Positions 1-5,127 of a stretch of DNA of 5,127 bases are shown here, in pieces. Origin of the DNA: Flavobacteriaceae bacterium (lineage in GTDB: Bacteria; Bacteroidota; Bacteroidia; Flavobacteriales; Flavobacteriaceae); contig CANHBE010000201.1 in NCBI GenBank assembly GCA_947458575.1, forward strand, positions 1 through 5,127, written 5' to 3'. Made by a program: the position numbers and the translations under genes. How positions within the stretch are numbered: the stretch's first letter is position 1; the number at the start of each line of letters is the position of its first letter. The notes below the pieces were generated by a model. That model ran no database searches and had not been told where the DNA came from. It saw only the letters and a program-made list of their open reading frames with translations.

Positions 1-753
1 ACACACACCCATCTTTACAGCGAAGAATTTGATTTGGACAGACACGAAATGATGCAACGAGCTATCAGTCAAGGCGTAACGCGTTTTTTTGTGCCTGCTA
101 TTGACTCGACCTGCACGCAGTCGATGTATGATTTAGAGAAGGCATATCCGGAGAATATATTTCTTATGATGGGTTTGCATCCAACTTATGTCAAAGACAA
201 TTTTCATGAAGAGTTGCGACACGTGGAAAGGGAGTTAGCCACGAGAAAATTTTACGCGGTCGGTGAAATCGGAATCGATTTGTATTGGGATAAAACCCGT
301 TTGAAGGAGCAACAATTCGCATTCAAGCATCAAATCCAATTGGCAAAGAAATATCAGTTGCCAATTGTCATTCATTGTCGCGAAGCATTTGATGAGATTT
401 TTGATGTTTTAGAATCGGAAAAGAGTGACGATTTGTATGGGATTTTTCACTGCTTTACCGGAACATTCGAACAAGCAATTCGGGCCATGTCTTATAACAT
501 GAAACTCGGAATCGGTGGTGTTGTCACTTTTAAAAATGGTAAAATCGATCAGTTTTTGCATGAGATTGATTTAAGCCATATTGTTCTGGAAACAGATTCA
601 CCTTATTTGGCGCCTATTCCGTATCGCGGTAAAAGAAATGAAAGTGCTTATGTTGTCAATGTTGTGAAGAAATTAGCTGAGATTTACGCAATTTCTACAG
701 ATGAAATTGCAACAATCACAACGCAAAATTCAAAGGACATATTCGGCATTTGA
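1..753 (+). CDS. tatD: TatD family metal-dependent hydrolase (5'-truncated by window edge)
   Basis: The open frame runs from base 1 with no start codon in the window. It begins T-H-T-H-L-Y-S, which is the N-terminal HxH metal motif of the family, so only about four to six codons are missing. The TTG at 34 is not the true start, because using it would remove that motif. Numbering from base 1, other expected metal or active-site residues are Glu89 (in VGEIGID), His125 (IVIHC), His150 (FHCFTG) and Asp199 (LETDSPYLAP); GLHP lies at 58-61. The 250 visible residues match the usual length of about 255-260. The family adopts a TIM-barrel fold, is cytoplasmic, and members are Mg-dependent 3'-5' exonucleases/DNases. 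The C-terminal half reads closest to E. coli YcfH, so the exact substrate is uncertain. It is followed after 63 nt by the acyltransferase gene on the same strand and may be co-transcribed with it. Confidence 0.95.
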   Translation, partial: THTHLYSEEFDLDRHEMMQRAISQGVTRFFVPAIDSTCTQSMYDLEKAYPENIFLMMGLHPTYVKDNFHEELRHVERELATRKFYAVGEIGIDLYWDKTRLKEQQFAFKHQIQLAKKYQLPIVIHCREAFDEIFDVLESEKSDDLYGIFHCFTGTFEQAIRAMSYNMKLGIGGVVTFKNGKIDQFLHEIDLSHIVLETDSPYLAPIPYRGKRNESAYVVNVVKKLAEIYAISTDEIATITTQNSKDIFGI

Positions 754-779
754 CGCAATAAAACGCAGAGGATGTTAAT

Positions 780-787
780 TATTTTTG
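780..787 (+). promoter_or_regulatory. Possible weak Bacteroidota promoter (-7 box) upstream of acyltransferase
   Basis: TATTTTTG fits the Bacteroidota -7 consensus TAnnTTTG and lies 29 nt before the ATG of the acyltransferase. No TTG is found at the expected 19-21 nt upstream; the nearest one (750-752) is 27 nt away. In AT-rich DNA this box may be chance, and the gene could instead be read from tatD. Confidence 0.25.
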
Positions 788-816
788 TTCTTTTGTTGCA
801 TAAAATGAATTTATAA

Positions 817-1953
817 ATGCAAAAATTTGATGCTATTCGTCCGTTTTATGATGCGGAAGTGAATGATGGAATTAAATCCTCTATCAATCATCCTATGATG
901 AAAGCGCTAATGAATTTTACCTTTCCGGATATGCCCGATGAGGTTTGGAAAGAGCAGTTGCTGAAGACACATTCTATTCGGGATTTTCAGTGTAATTTTA
1001 TTTACCAATCTGTTCAAAAAGTCCTTCAAAAAAGTTCAGATGGTCTCACAACCTATGGATTTGAAAAACTTGAAAAGAATACATCTTATCTATTTATATC
1101 CAACCATCGCGATATTATTCTTGATACTTCATTGCTGAACGCAGCATTATTCGAACATGGTTTAGTGATGACGGCTTCTGCTATCGGCGATAATCTAGTC
1201 AAGAAGTCTTTTTTGTTGACGCTTTCGAAGCTGAATAGAAATTTTTTGGTTTTGCGAGGTTTACCGCCTAGAGAGTTGTTGCAAAGTTCAAAACTGATGT
1301 CAGAATATATAGGGCAATTGATTTTGCGGGAGAATCGCTCCGTTTGGATTGCCCAAAAAGAAGGGCGAACAAAAGACGGAAATGATGCCACGCATACAGG
1401 TGTTTTAAAGATGTTAGCGATGGGTGCGGATGAGGAAAACCTCATGAGTTATTTTAAGAAGCTTAAGGTTGTTCCGGTTTCAATTTCGTATGAATATGAT
1501 CCTACCGATGCACTAAAAATGCCGCAGTTAATTGCAGAGGCCAATAACGAAATCTATGTGAAGGAAAAGAATGAAGATTTCATGACCTTACTTAGCGGTA
1601 TCATGGGTCAGAAGAAACGAATTCACATCCATATTGGAGACGTTTTAGATCATGAACTGGATGCTATTGCTGGGGAAAGCGACAATTCGAATAAGCAAAT
1701 ACAGGCTTTAGCTCAAGTCATTGATGACGCCATCTTGACCAACTACAGACTCTGGCCAACCAATTATATAGCTTATGATTTGCTGCATGCAACCAATCAA
1801 TTTGCTGCAAAATATACCGAAATCGAGAAGCAACTATTTGAAAGAAGATTGGACCTTAAAATTGATCAAAACAATAAAGTGGCGTTAGAGGGTTTTTTGA
1901 ATATGTATGCTAATCCGGTGGTCAATAAACTGAAATATCAAAATGCTCAATAA
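817..1953 (+). CDS. Glycerolipid acyltransferase (PlsB/PlsC superfamily)
   Basis: This 378-residue protein carries the ordered blocks of glycerol-phosphate acyltransferases. Block I is ISNHRDIILD with His97 and acidic residues Asp99 and Asp103. A block II-like stretch is NFLVLRG with Arg147. Block III is QKEGRTKDG with Glu182-Gly183-Arg184. A block IV-like VVPVSISYEYDP lies at about 218-229. The family moves an acyl chain onto glycerol-3-phosphate or lysophosphatidate at the inner membrane face in phospholipid synthesis. The length, the VPVSISYEY segment and the long C-terminal part after the catalytic core are more PlsB-like than the short PlsC type, but the acceptor cannot be told from sequence. 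The His-to-Asp spacing is x5, not the textbook x4. No strong transmembrane helix is evident. The ATG at 817 directly follows an in-frame TAA. The gene end overlaps the asparaginase start by 11 nt. Confidence 0.88.
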   Translation: MQKFDAIRPFYDAEVNDGIKSSINHPMMKALMNFTFPDMPDEVWKEQLLKTHSIRDFQCNFIYQSVQKVLQKSSDGLTTYGFEKLEKNTSYLFISNHRDIILDTSLLNAALFEHGLVMTASAIGDNLVKKSFLLTLSKLNRNFLVLRGLPPRELLQSSKLMSEYIGQLILRENRSVWIAQKEGRTKDGNDATHTGVLKMLAMGADEENLMSYFKKLKVVPVSISYEYDPTDALKMPQLIAEANNEIYVKEKNEDFMTLLSGIMGQKKRIHIHIGDVLDHELDAIAGESDNSNKQIQALAQVIDDAILTNYRLWPTNYIAYDLLHATNQFAAKYTEIEKQLFERRLDLKIDQNNKVALEGFLNMYANPVVNKLKYQNAQ

Positions 1954-2968
1954 GCCCAATATTCTTTTGATTTATACCGGAGGAACCATTGGTATGGTCA
2001 AAGATTTTGATTCCGGAGCATTGAAAGCTTTCAACTTTGCTGAATTATTGCAAAACATTCCGGAACTAAAGCAGCTTGATTGTCGGATTGAAACTATTTC
2101 TTTCGAAGTTCCGATAGATTCATCAAATATGAATCCGTCAAAATGGATAAAGATTGCCACTATAATTGAGGCTAACTACAGCACGTTTGATGGTTTTGTT
2201 GTCCTTCACGGTTCAGACACCATGTCTTATTCTGCCTCCGCTTTGAGTTTTCTATTAGAAAACTTGTCGAAGCCAGTTGTTTTTACAGGTTCGCAATTGC
2301 CCATTGGCGACTTGCGAACTGATGCGAAGGAAAATTTGATTACTGCCATTCAAATTGCGTCATTACAAAATAAGCATAAGCCTGTAATTCAAGAAGTGTG
2401 TCTTTATTTTGAGTATAAACTTTACCGTGGCAATCGAACTACGAAAATAAATGCGGAACATTTCAATGCTTTTTCATCTCCTAATTATCCGGCAATTGCT
2501 GAATCAGGTGTTCATTTAAGGGTGAATCAGGACAGCATCATTTCAAAACCAGCTAAGAATTTGATTGTTCATAAAGAATTGGAAGATCAAGTGGTCATCA
2601 TTAAGATGTTTCCCGGTATCAATCAAATGGTGTTGGCGTCAGTATTGACTATTCCTAACCTCAAAGGTGTAATATTAGAGACCTATGGTTCGGGTAACGC
2701 TCCTACCGATGAGTGGTTTATAGCTACTCTCAAGAAGGCAATAAAGAAAGGCTTACCAATTGTCAATGTTACGCAGTGTTCTGGCGGAAGTGTTAACATG
2801 GGTCAATATGAAACCAGTTCACAGCTTAAAAAAATTGGCGTAATTTCCGGTAAAGATTGCACCACGGAAGCCGCTGTCACCAAGCTAATGTATTTATTAG
2901 GTCAAAATGTTTCTCCAAAAGTTTTCAAAACTGTATTTGAAACAAGTATTAGAGGCGAGATGTCATAA
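1943..2968 (+). CDS. ansA: Type I (cytoplasmic) L-asparaginase
   Basis: This 341-residue protein is collinear with E. coli AnsA (about 338 residues) and has no signal peptide, so it should act in the cytoplasm, hydrolysing L-asparagine to aspartate and ammonia. YTGGTIG at 11-17 supplies the nucleophile Thr15. VLHGSDTM at 87-94 holds the second catalytic site, with Ser91 in place of the usual Thr and Asp92 retained. FTGSQLP follows at 114-120, and the catalytic Lys168 sits in YRGNRTTK. The C-terminal domain has NVTQCSGGSVNMG at 275-287; its Cys279 matches the region that forms the allosteric asparagine site in the E. coli enzyme, so similar control is possible. The start overlaps the acyltransferase stop by 11 nt in another frame, which points to translational coupling. 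No terminator is seen directly after the stop; transcripts may run into the tRNA and end at its terminator. Confidence 0.95.
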   Translation: MLNKPNILLIYTGGTIGMVKDFDSGALKAFNFAELLQNIPELKQLDCRIETISFEVPIDSSNMNPSKWIKIATIIEANYSTFDGFVVLHGSDTMSYSASALSFLLENLSKPVVFTGSQLPIGDLRTDAKENLITAIQIASLQNKHKPVIQEVCLYFEYKLYRGNRTTKINAEHFNAFSSPNYPAIAESGVHLRVNQDSIISKPAKNLIVHKELEDQVVIIKMFPGINQMVLASVLTIPNLKGVILETYGSGNAPTDEWFIATLKKAIKKGLPIVNVTQCSGGSVNMGQYETSSQLKKIGVISGKDCTTEAAVTKLMYLLGQNVSPKVFKTVFETSIRGEMS

Positions 2969-2987
2969 ATTTTCCGTCTATAGTCTT

Positions 2988-3016
2988 TTGTAACTCAAAA
3001 AAAATATGGTTCTTTG
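2988..3016 (+). promoter_or_regulatory. Candidate promoter of tRNA-Ser
   Basis: A TTG (2988-2990, within TTTTG) is followed after 18 nt by GTTCTTTG (3009-3016), which matches the TTTG half of the Bacteroidota -7 consensus TAnnTTTG but not its TA. Transcription would start at about 3022, leaving a short leader before the tRNA 5' end at 3034. Spacing and position are good, while the box itself is imperfect. Confidence 0.4.
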
Positions 3017-3033
3017 CAACCGCAAAAAATCCT

Positions 3034-3120
3034 AGAGAGGTGTCCGAGTGGTTGAAGGAGCAAGCCTGGAAAGTTTGTATATGGGTAACTGTATCGTGGG
3101 TTCGAATCCCATCCTCTCTG
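3034..3120 (+). tRNA. tRNA-Ser (anticodon GGA)
   Basis: An 87-nt class II cloverleaf can be folded by eye. The acceptor stem is AGAGAGG (3034-3040) with CCTCTCT (3113-3119). The D stem is TCC/GGA (3043-3045, 3057-3059). The anticodon stem is CAAGC/GTTTG (3061-3065, 3073-3077) with loop CTGGAAA, placing anticodon GGA at 3068-3070, which reads UCC and UCU. A long variable arm of 18 nt (3078-3095) is typical of serine tRNAs. The T arm is GTGGG/CCCAT around TTCGAAT (3101-3107). The discriminator base is G (3120), as expected for serine. CCA is not encoded, since the DNA continues CAATAA, so it must be added after transcription. The first pair is A-U instead of the common G-C. Confidence 0.97.
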
Positions 3121-3124
3121 CAAT

Positions 3125-3152
3125 AAAAACCGAAGTGAGAACTTCGGTTTTT
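3125..3152 (+). terminator. Intrinsic terminator after tRNA-Ser
   Basis: A perfect 12-bp stem (3125-3136 with 3141-3152) encloses the tetraloop GAGA. Its GC core CCGAAGT/ACTTCGG is flanked by five A on the left and five T on the right, with more T-rich sequence after it (CTTTTA). It begins 4 nt after the tRNA. The A/T symmetry means it could also act on the minus strand. Its last five bases are shared with the next inverted repeat. Confidence 0.88.
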
Positions 3153-3207
3153 CTTTTATAAACCCCCCAAGAAAGTTTACTTTCTTGAGGGGTTTATAAA
3201 AGAAAAA
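3148..3207. repeat. 29-bp inverted repeat with 2-nt centre
   Basis: The left arm (3148-3176) and right arm (3179-3207) are reverse complements over 29 bp, apart from one C/A mismatch (3167 against 3188). Only TT separates them. In a minus-strand transcript the mismatch becomes a G-U pair, so the stem would be unbroken. The right arm is followed by TCAGCC, not by a T run, so this is not a standard plus-strand terminator. It overlaps the tRNA terminator by 5 nt, so the full forms of the two hairpins compete. The right arm is also the start of the first direct-repeat copy, so the left arm is an inverted third copy of that module. Confidence 0.85.
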
Positions 3208-3229
3208 TCAGCCTTTGTAAAAAGGCGAG
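3174..3229. repeat. Imperfect direct repeat, copy 1
   Basis: This 56-nt unit runs from AGTTTACTTTCTT to GGCGAG and matches 3286-3341 at roughly 80% by eye, with small indels. The best-kept core is AAAAGAAAAATCAGC (3198-3212). Near its end GCCTTT/AAAGGC (3211-3216, 3221-3226) can form a 6-bp hairpin; copy 2 has lost this pairing. No start codon opens a frame across it, so it is treated as non-coding. Confidence 0.75.
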
Positions 3230-3285
3230 GTTTTATTGACAGACTCCCCAAATTGGGATCACCGCAAGTAATCCTTGGTCATGCG
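3230..3285. other. Spacer between the two direct-repeat copies, no gene seen
   Basis: This 56-nt stretch contains a short palindrome CCCAAATTGGG (3247-3257) and a loose GGAT...ATCC pairing (3256-3259 with 3271-3274). It is more GC-rich than the flanks. A frame stays open across it from 3139 to a stop at about 3302, but it has no ATG and would start inside the terminator, so no gene is called. Together with copy 1 it makes a 112-nt period. Confidence 0.5.
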
Positions 3286-3341
3286 AGTTCACTTTCTTAG
3301 GTGTTTTTACAAAAGAAAAATCAGCGTTTGATGAGGGCGAG
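3286..3341. repeat. Imperfect direct repeat, copy 2
   Basis: This is the second copy of the 56-nt unit, starting AGTTCACTTTCTT and ending GGGCGAG, exactly 112 nt after copy 1. It shares the core AAAAGAAAAATCAGC (3311-3325). It differs by small indels around the G-rich segment and lacks the inverted left arm found before copy 1. After it, similarity to the spacer soon fades, so the tandem unit is incomplete on this side. The remaining 3342-3390 is AT-rich with no gene; TAAGAC (3357-3362) and GTCTTA (3378-3383) could pair weakly. Confidence 0.7.
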
Positions 3342-3389
3342 TCATTATGGTTAATTTAAGACCTTTTGAAAAAAAATGTCTTATCCCAC

Positions 3390-3418
3390 AAAAAAAAGAG
3401 TCTTGTTTAAGACTCTTT
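3390..3418 (-). terminator. Intrinsic terminator of the DUF4271-hemD operon
   Basis: A perfect 10-bp stem, AAAGAGTCTT (3395-3404) with AAGACTCTTT (3409-3418), encloses a 4-nt loop. On the minus strand it is followed by a further run of T (complement of A3390-3394). It lies 23 nt after the hemD stop. On the plus strand no T run follows the stem, so it works for minus-strand transcripts. Confidence 0.85.
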
Positions 3419-3441
3419 CTGTGATATTGAAATTTCAAGAA

Positions 3442-4200
3442 TTATTTTCCTTTATTCGCTTCAGCTATGTACTTCTCCAATGCCATCGTCATTGAAGGTG
3501 TTTCCGGTGTTGGAGCGAGAATGTCAATACGCAGACCATGTTCCAATGCTTCTTTTTGGGTTGTGCTTCCAAAAACAGCAATGCGGGTATCGTTTTGTTT
3601 GAAATCCGGGAAATTCATGAATAAAGATTTGATACCGGTCGGACTAAAGAACGCTAGAATATCGTAATAAACGTCTGCTAGGTCTGAAAGATCACTCATT
3701 ACAGTTTTGTAAAACGTAGCTTGTGTCCATTCAACTTTCAAATTATTTAAAGTTTGCGGCGCATCCGGATTTAGTTGGTCAGATGCCGGCAAAAGAAATT
3801 TCTCGTCCTTATACTTTTTTATTAATGGTGACAAGTCAGCAAAATCTTTTTGACCAACATAGATTTTTCGCTTTCTGTAGACAACATATTTTTGTAAGTA
3901 AAAAGCAATAGCTTCCGATTGGCAAAAGTATTTTAACCCTTCAGGAACTTTGTAACGCATTTCTTCCGCAACTCTAAAAAAGTGATCAACAGAATTTTTG
4001 CTAGTCAGTATGATGGCACTATAGTTATGGAGGTCAATTTTCTGCAACCGAACATCCTTGGCGCTTACGCCTTCTACGTGGATAAAAGGTCTGAAATCAA
4101 CTTTAACTTTATGTTTTTGCTGTAAGTCGAAATATGGAGAATTTTCTACTTTAGGTTCAGGTTGTGACACCAAAATTGTTTTCACTTTCATAAATGACAT
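3442..4200 (-). CDS. hemD: Uroporphyrinogen-III synthase (HemD family)
   Basis: The 252-residue product fits the length and two-domain layout of HemD, which closes and inverts ring D of hydroxymethylbilane to give uroporphyrinogen III in cytoplasmic haem synthesis. The family is poorly conserved; supporting segments are ILTSKNSVDHFF (64-75), YFCQSEAIA (91-99), FFSPTGIKSL (184-193), IAVFGSTTQKEALEHG (207-222) and APTPETPSM (229-237). These correspond to the usual ligand-facing loops (TSxxxV, SPSG-like, IGxxT-like, xPT motifs). The start is uncertain: ATG at 4200 gives MSFMKVKTILVSQPEP, while ATG at 4191 gives MKVKTILVSQPEP, which looks like the usual flavobacterial N-terminus. No Shine-Dalgarno sequence decides. 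It lies 12 nt after the DUF4271 gene (21 nt if the later start is used) and ends just before a strong terminator, so it is the last gene of a two-gene operon. Confidence 0.88.
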   Translation of the reverse strand: MSFMKVKTILVSQPEPKVENSPYFDLQQKHKVKVDFRPFIHVEGVSAKDVRLQKIDLHNYSAIILTSKNSVDHFFRVAEEMRYKVPEGLKYFCQSEAIAFYLQKYVVYRKRKIYVGQKDFADLSPLIKKYKDEKFLLPASDQLNPDAPQTLNNLKVEWTQATFYKTVMSDLSDLADVYYDILAFFSPTGIKSLFMNFPDFKQNDTRIAVFGSTTQKEALEHGLRIDILAPTPETPSMTMALEKYIAEANKGK

Positions 4201-4212
4201 TTTCTAAGTATG

Positions 4213-4878
4213 CTATCTTCTTACAAACCAATCATAGATAAAATAGTAGGGTGCTATTTCAAGTGCGCAAAGATATAAAATAAAATAAAACAACTTTCCT
4301 ATCAGTAAATTTTGATAATTCTTTAAAGAAATTATATAAGTTAGCAGGTTTGTTGCAATAATTATTGCGATTATGCAATAAAATAAGAAATCTGATGCGT
4401 TCGGGTTGTAAAACAATATTGCATTAACAGGCAGAAGCAATATTCCGATATAGGTTCTGTATGTAACTTTTTGTAGATTGAATTGATCCGCAAATTCTTC
4501 GATGTCAAAAGATGTTGCAATAATCTTATCGATTAAGAATTTTGAGAGTACAAAAACACTAATAAAAGTGTTGATTTGTATAAAAAGAATCCAGTCGTTT
4601 TTTGGCAACTGATAGAATTTGTGCAGTGTTAGTTGTATAAAAAAAGAAAAAGAAATCAACTGAACCACAAAAAGAAAAATGGTAAAACCGCTCATCAAAT
4701 AAGAGGCATCACGATAGATTTTTGTGTATTTATCTGAAATAATCAAGTTCAAAAAATCTTGAAATCGTGACTCAAATACCGACTTAACTACCACGATAAT
4801 ACCGAACATAGCAACAAAAACGATCGTTGCCCAATCTTGAATTCCTATAATTCTTGGTTGCAATACGGTATCAAACAT
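4213..4878 (-). CDS. DUF4271-type integral membrane protein
   Basis: This 221-residue protein is strongly hydrophobic, with about six likely membrane helices near residues 16-33, 61-82, 97-117, 141-157, 163-183 and 191-212. The C-terminal LYLCALEIAPYYFIYDW (201-217) and its place before hemD fit the Bacteroidota DUF4271 family as I recall it. No catalytic motif is visible and the function is unknown. A conserved-looking aromatic and acidic end (EIAPYY) may mark a functional surface, but this is a guess. It is the first gene of the operon with hemD, so a link to haem or tetrapyrrole handling in the inner membrane is possible but unproven. The ATG at 4878 is preceded closely by a promoter-like box, implying a very short leader. 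Confidence 0.85.
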   Translation of the reverse strand: MFDTVLQPRIIGIQDWATIVFVAMFGIIVVVKSVFESRFQDFLNLIISDKYTKIYRDASYLMSGFTIFLFVVQLISFSFFIQLTLHKFYQLPKNDWILFIQINTFISVFVLSKFLIDKIIATSFDIEEFADQFNLQKVTYRTYIGILLLPVNAILFYNPNASDFLFYCIIAIIIATNLLTYIISLKNYQNLLIGKLFYFILYLCALEIAPYYFIYDWFVRR

Positions 4879-4885
4879 ATTGCTG

Positions 4886-4893
4886 CAAAAATA
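4886..4893 (-). promoter_or_regulatory. Candidate -7 promoter box for the DUF4271-hemD operon
   Basis: Read on the minus strand, the bases are TATTTTTG, a match to the Bacteroidota -7 consensus TAnnTTTG. The box ends only 7 nt before the ATG at 4878, so the transcript would be nearly leaderless. At the expected -33 position there is a T run (ATTTTCTC) but no clear TTG. Confidence 0.45.
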
Positions 4894-5005
4894 CTAAAAA
4901 ATAGGTTGAGAAAATGGCTTGTTTTACTTTTTAGCTAAAATTGATCGGGTTTGATTTCACAAAATTTAAATCTTTTTACAACTGTATTTTATTATCGTTT
5001 TCTTA

Positions 5006-5017
5006 GGAGTCAACTCC
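5006..5017. promoter_or_regulatory. Short inverted repeat in glycosyltransferase promoter region
   Basis: GGAGT and ACTCC flank a central CA, giving a 12-nt dyad. It sits 11 nt upstream of the TATTTTTG box of the glycosyltransferase gene, between its -33 and -7 positions, where a repressor could block transcription. It is short enough to arise by chance. Confidence 0.25.
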
Positions 5018-5028
5018 GTCAAAAAGTT

Positions 5029-5036
5029 TATTTTTG
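5029..5036 (+). promoter_or_regulatory. Candidate -7 promoter box for the glycosyltransferase gene
   Basis: TATTTTTG fits the Bacteroidota -7 consensus and lies 22 nt before the ATG at 5059, a normal distance. No TTG is present at the expected -33 spacing. The same octamer occurs on the other strand for the divergent operon. Confidence 0.45.
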
Positions 5037-5058
5037 TGGCTGATTAGCTTCCCTGCAG

Positions 5059-5127
5059 ATGAATGACGGAATTGTAATTATCCCGACTTATAACGAAATT
5101 GAGAATATTGAGACAATTGTACGTGCT
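5059..5127 (+). CDS. Glycosyltransferase family 2, probable polyprenol-phosphate mannose synthase (3'-truncated)
   Basis: Only the first 23 codons are in the window, and the frame is open to the edge. The peptide starts MNDGIVIIPTYNEIENIE. The VIIPTYNE segment (6-13) is the first beta strand and nucleotide-binding entry of GT2 enzymes of the DPM1/GtrB type, which move mannose or a similar sugar from a nucleotide donor onto polyprenyl phosphate at the inner membrane face. The N-terminus without a leader and the acidic ENIE that follows match flavobacterial polyprenol monophosphomannose synthases as I recall them. With so little sequence, another GT2 subfamily cannot be excluded. It is divergent from the DUF4271-hemD operon. 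Confidence 0.8.
   Translation, partial: MNDGIVIIPTYNEIENIETIVRA

Noticed and set aside
34..36. TTG at 34 as the start codon of the TatD-family gene
   Set aside because: The same frame is open back to base 1 and encodes THTHLYS, the essential HxH motif, so the real start lies left of the window.
805..816. Tiny upstream ORF (ATG AAT TTA TAA) directly before the acyltransferase ATG
   Set aside because: Three codons in AT-rich DNA are expected by chance and there is no ribosome binding site; no leader-peptide function can be supported.
1086..1445. Minus-strand open frame of 119 codons inside the acyltransferase gene
   Set aside because: It is fully antisense to a well-supported gene and its peptide shows no recognisable motif; it is a shadow of the real frame.
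3034..3120. tRNA-Ser 3' end as an attachment site of an integrated element
   Set aside because: No second copy of the tRNA 3' sequence and no integrase gene were seen in the window.
3139..3302. Possible small protein reading through the repeat region
   Set aside because: The frame is open but has no ATG, begins inside the tRNA terminator, and the similar peptide in copy 2 falls in another frame. This looks like repeat DNA, not a gene.
3174..3341. CRISPR-like array
   Set aside because: There are only two direct copies, they are imperfect and about 56 nt long, and no cas gene is nearby.

Overview
The window looks like an ordinary chromosomal segment of a member of the Bacteroidota, most likely a Flavobacterium-like flavobacterium. 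The DNA is AT-rich. Start codons lack clear Shine-Dalgarno sequences, and three genes follow a TATTTTTG box that fits the Bacteroidota -7 promoter consensus TAnnTTTG. The proteins also read like flavobacterial orthologues, including a DUF4271 membrane protein next to a divergent HemD. This assignment rests on recognition of families, not on a database search.

Left part (1-2968, + strand): a TatD-family metal-dependent hydrolase, cut by the window's left edge just before its HxH motif; a PlsB/PlsC-type acyltransferase; and a cytoplasmic type I L-asparaginase (ansA). The acyltransferase and asparaginase genes overlap by 11 nt and are surely co-transcribed. TatD lies only 63 nt upstream. The three have no obvious shared pathway; they are housekeeping functions for nucleic acid end processing, phospholipid synthesis and asparagine catabolism.

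Middle (2969-3441): the only sizeable stretch without a protein gene. It holds a class II tRNA-Ser with anticodon GGA and a perfect 12-bp hairpin terminator directly behind it. A 29-bp inverted repeat overlaps the foot of that terminator. An imperfect direct repeat of about 56 nt occurs twice, 112 nt apart. A second terminator serves the minus-strand genes to the right. The repeats look like a local or dispersed non-coding element, or remains of a decayed one.

Right part (3442-5127): a minus-strand operon of a six-helix DUF4271 protein followed 12 nt later by a HemD-like uroporphyrinogen-III synthase. Divergent from it, across a 180-nt intergenic region with a promoter-like box on each strand, starts a GT2 glycosyltransferase of the polyprenol-phosphate-mannose synthase type, cut by the right edge.

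I found no mobile element gene, CRISPR array, defence system or other clearly new system. The points most worth a second look are the repeat cluster behind the tRNA, the H-x5-D spacing in the acyltransferase, the Ser-for-Thr change in the asparaginase active site, and the DUF4271-hemD pairing.
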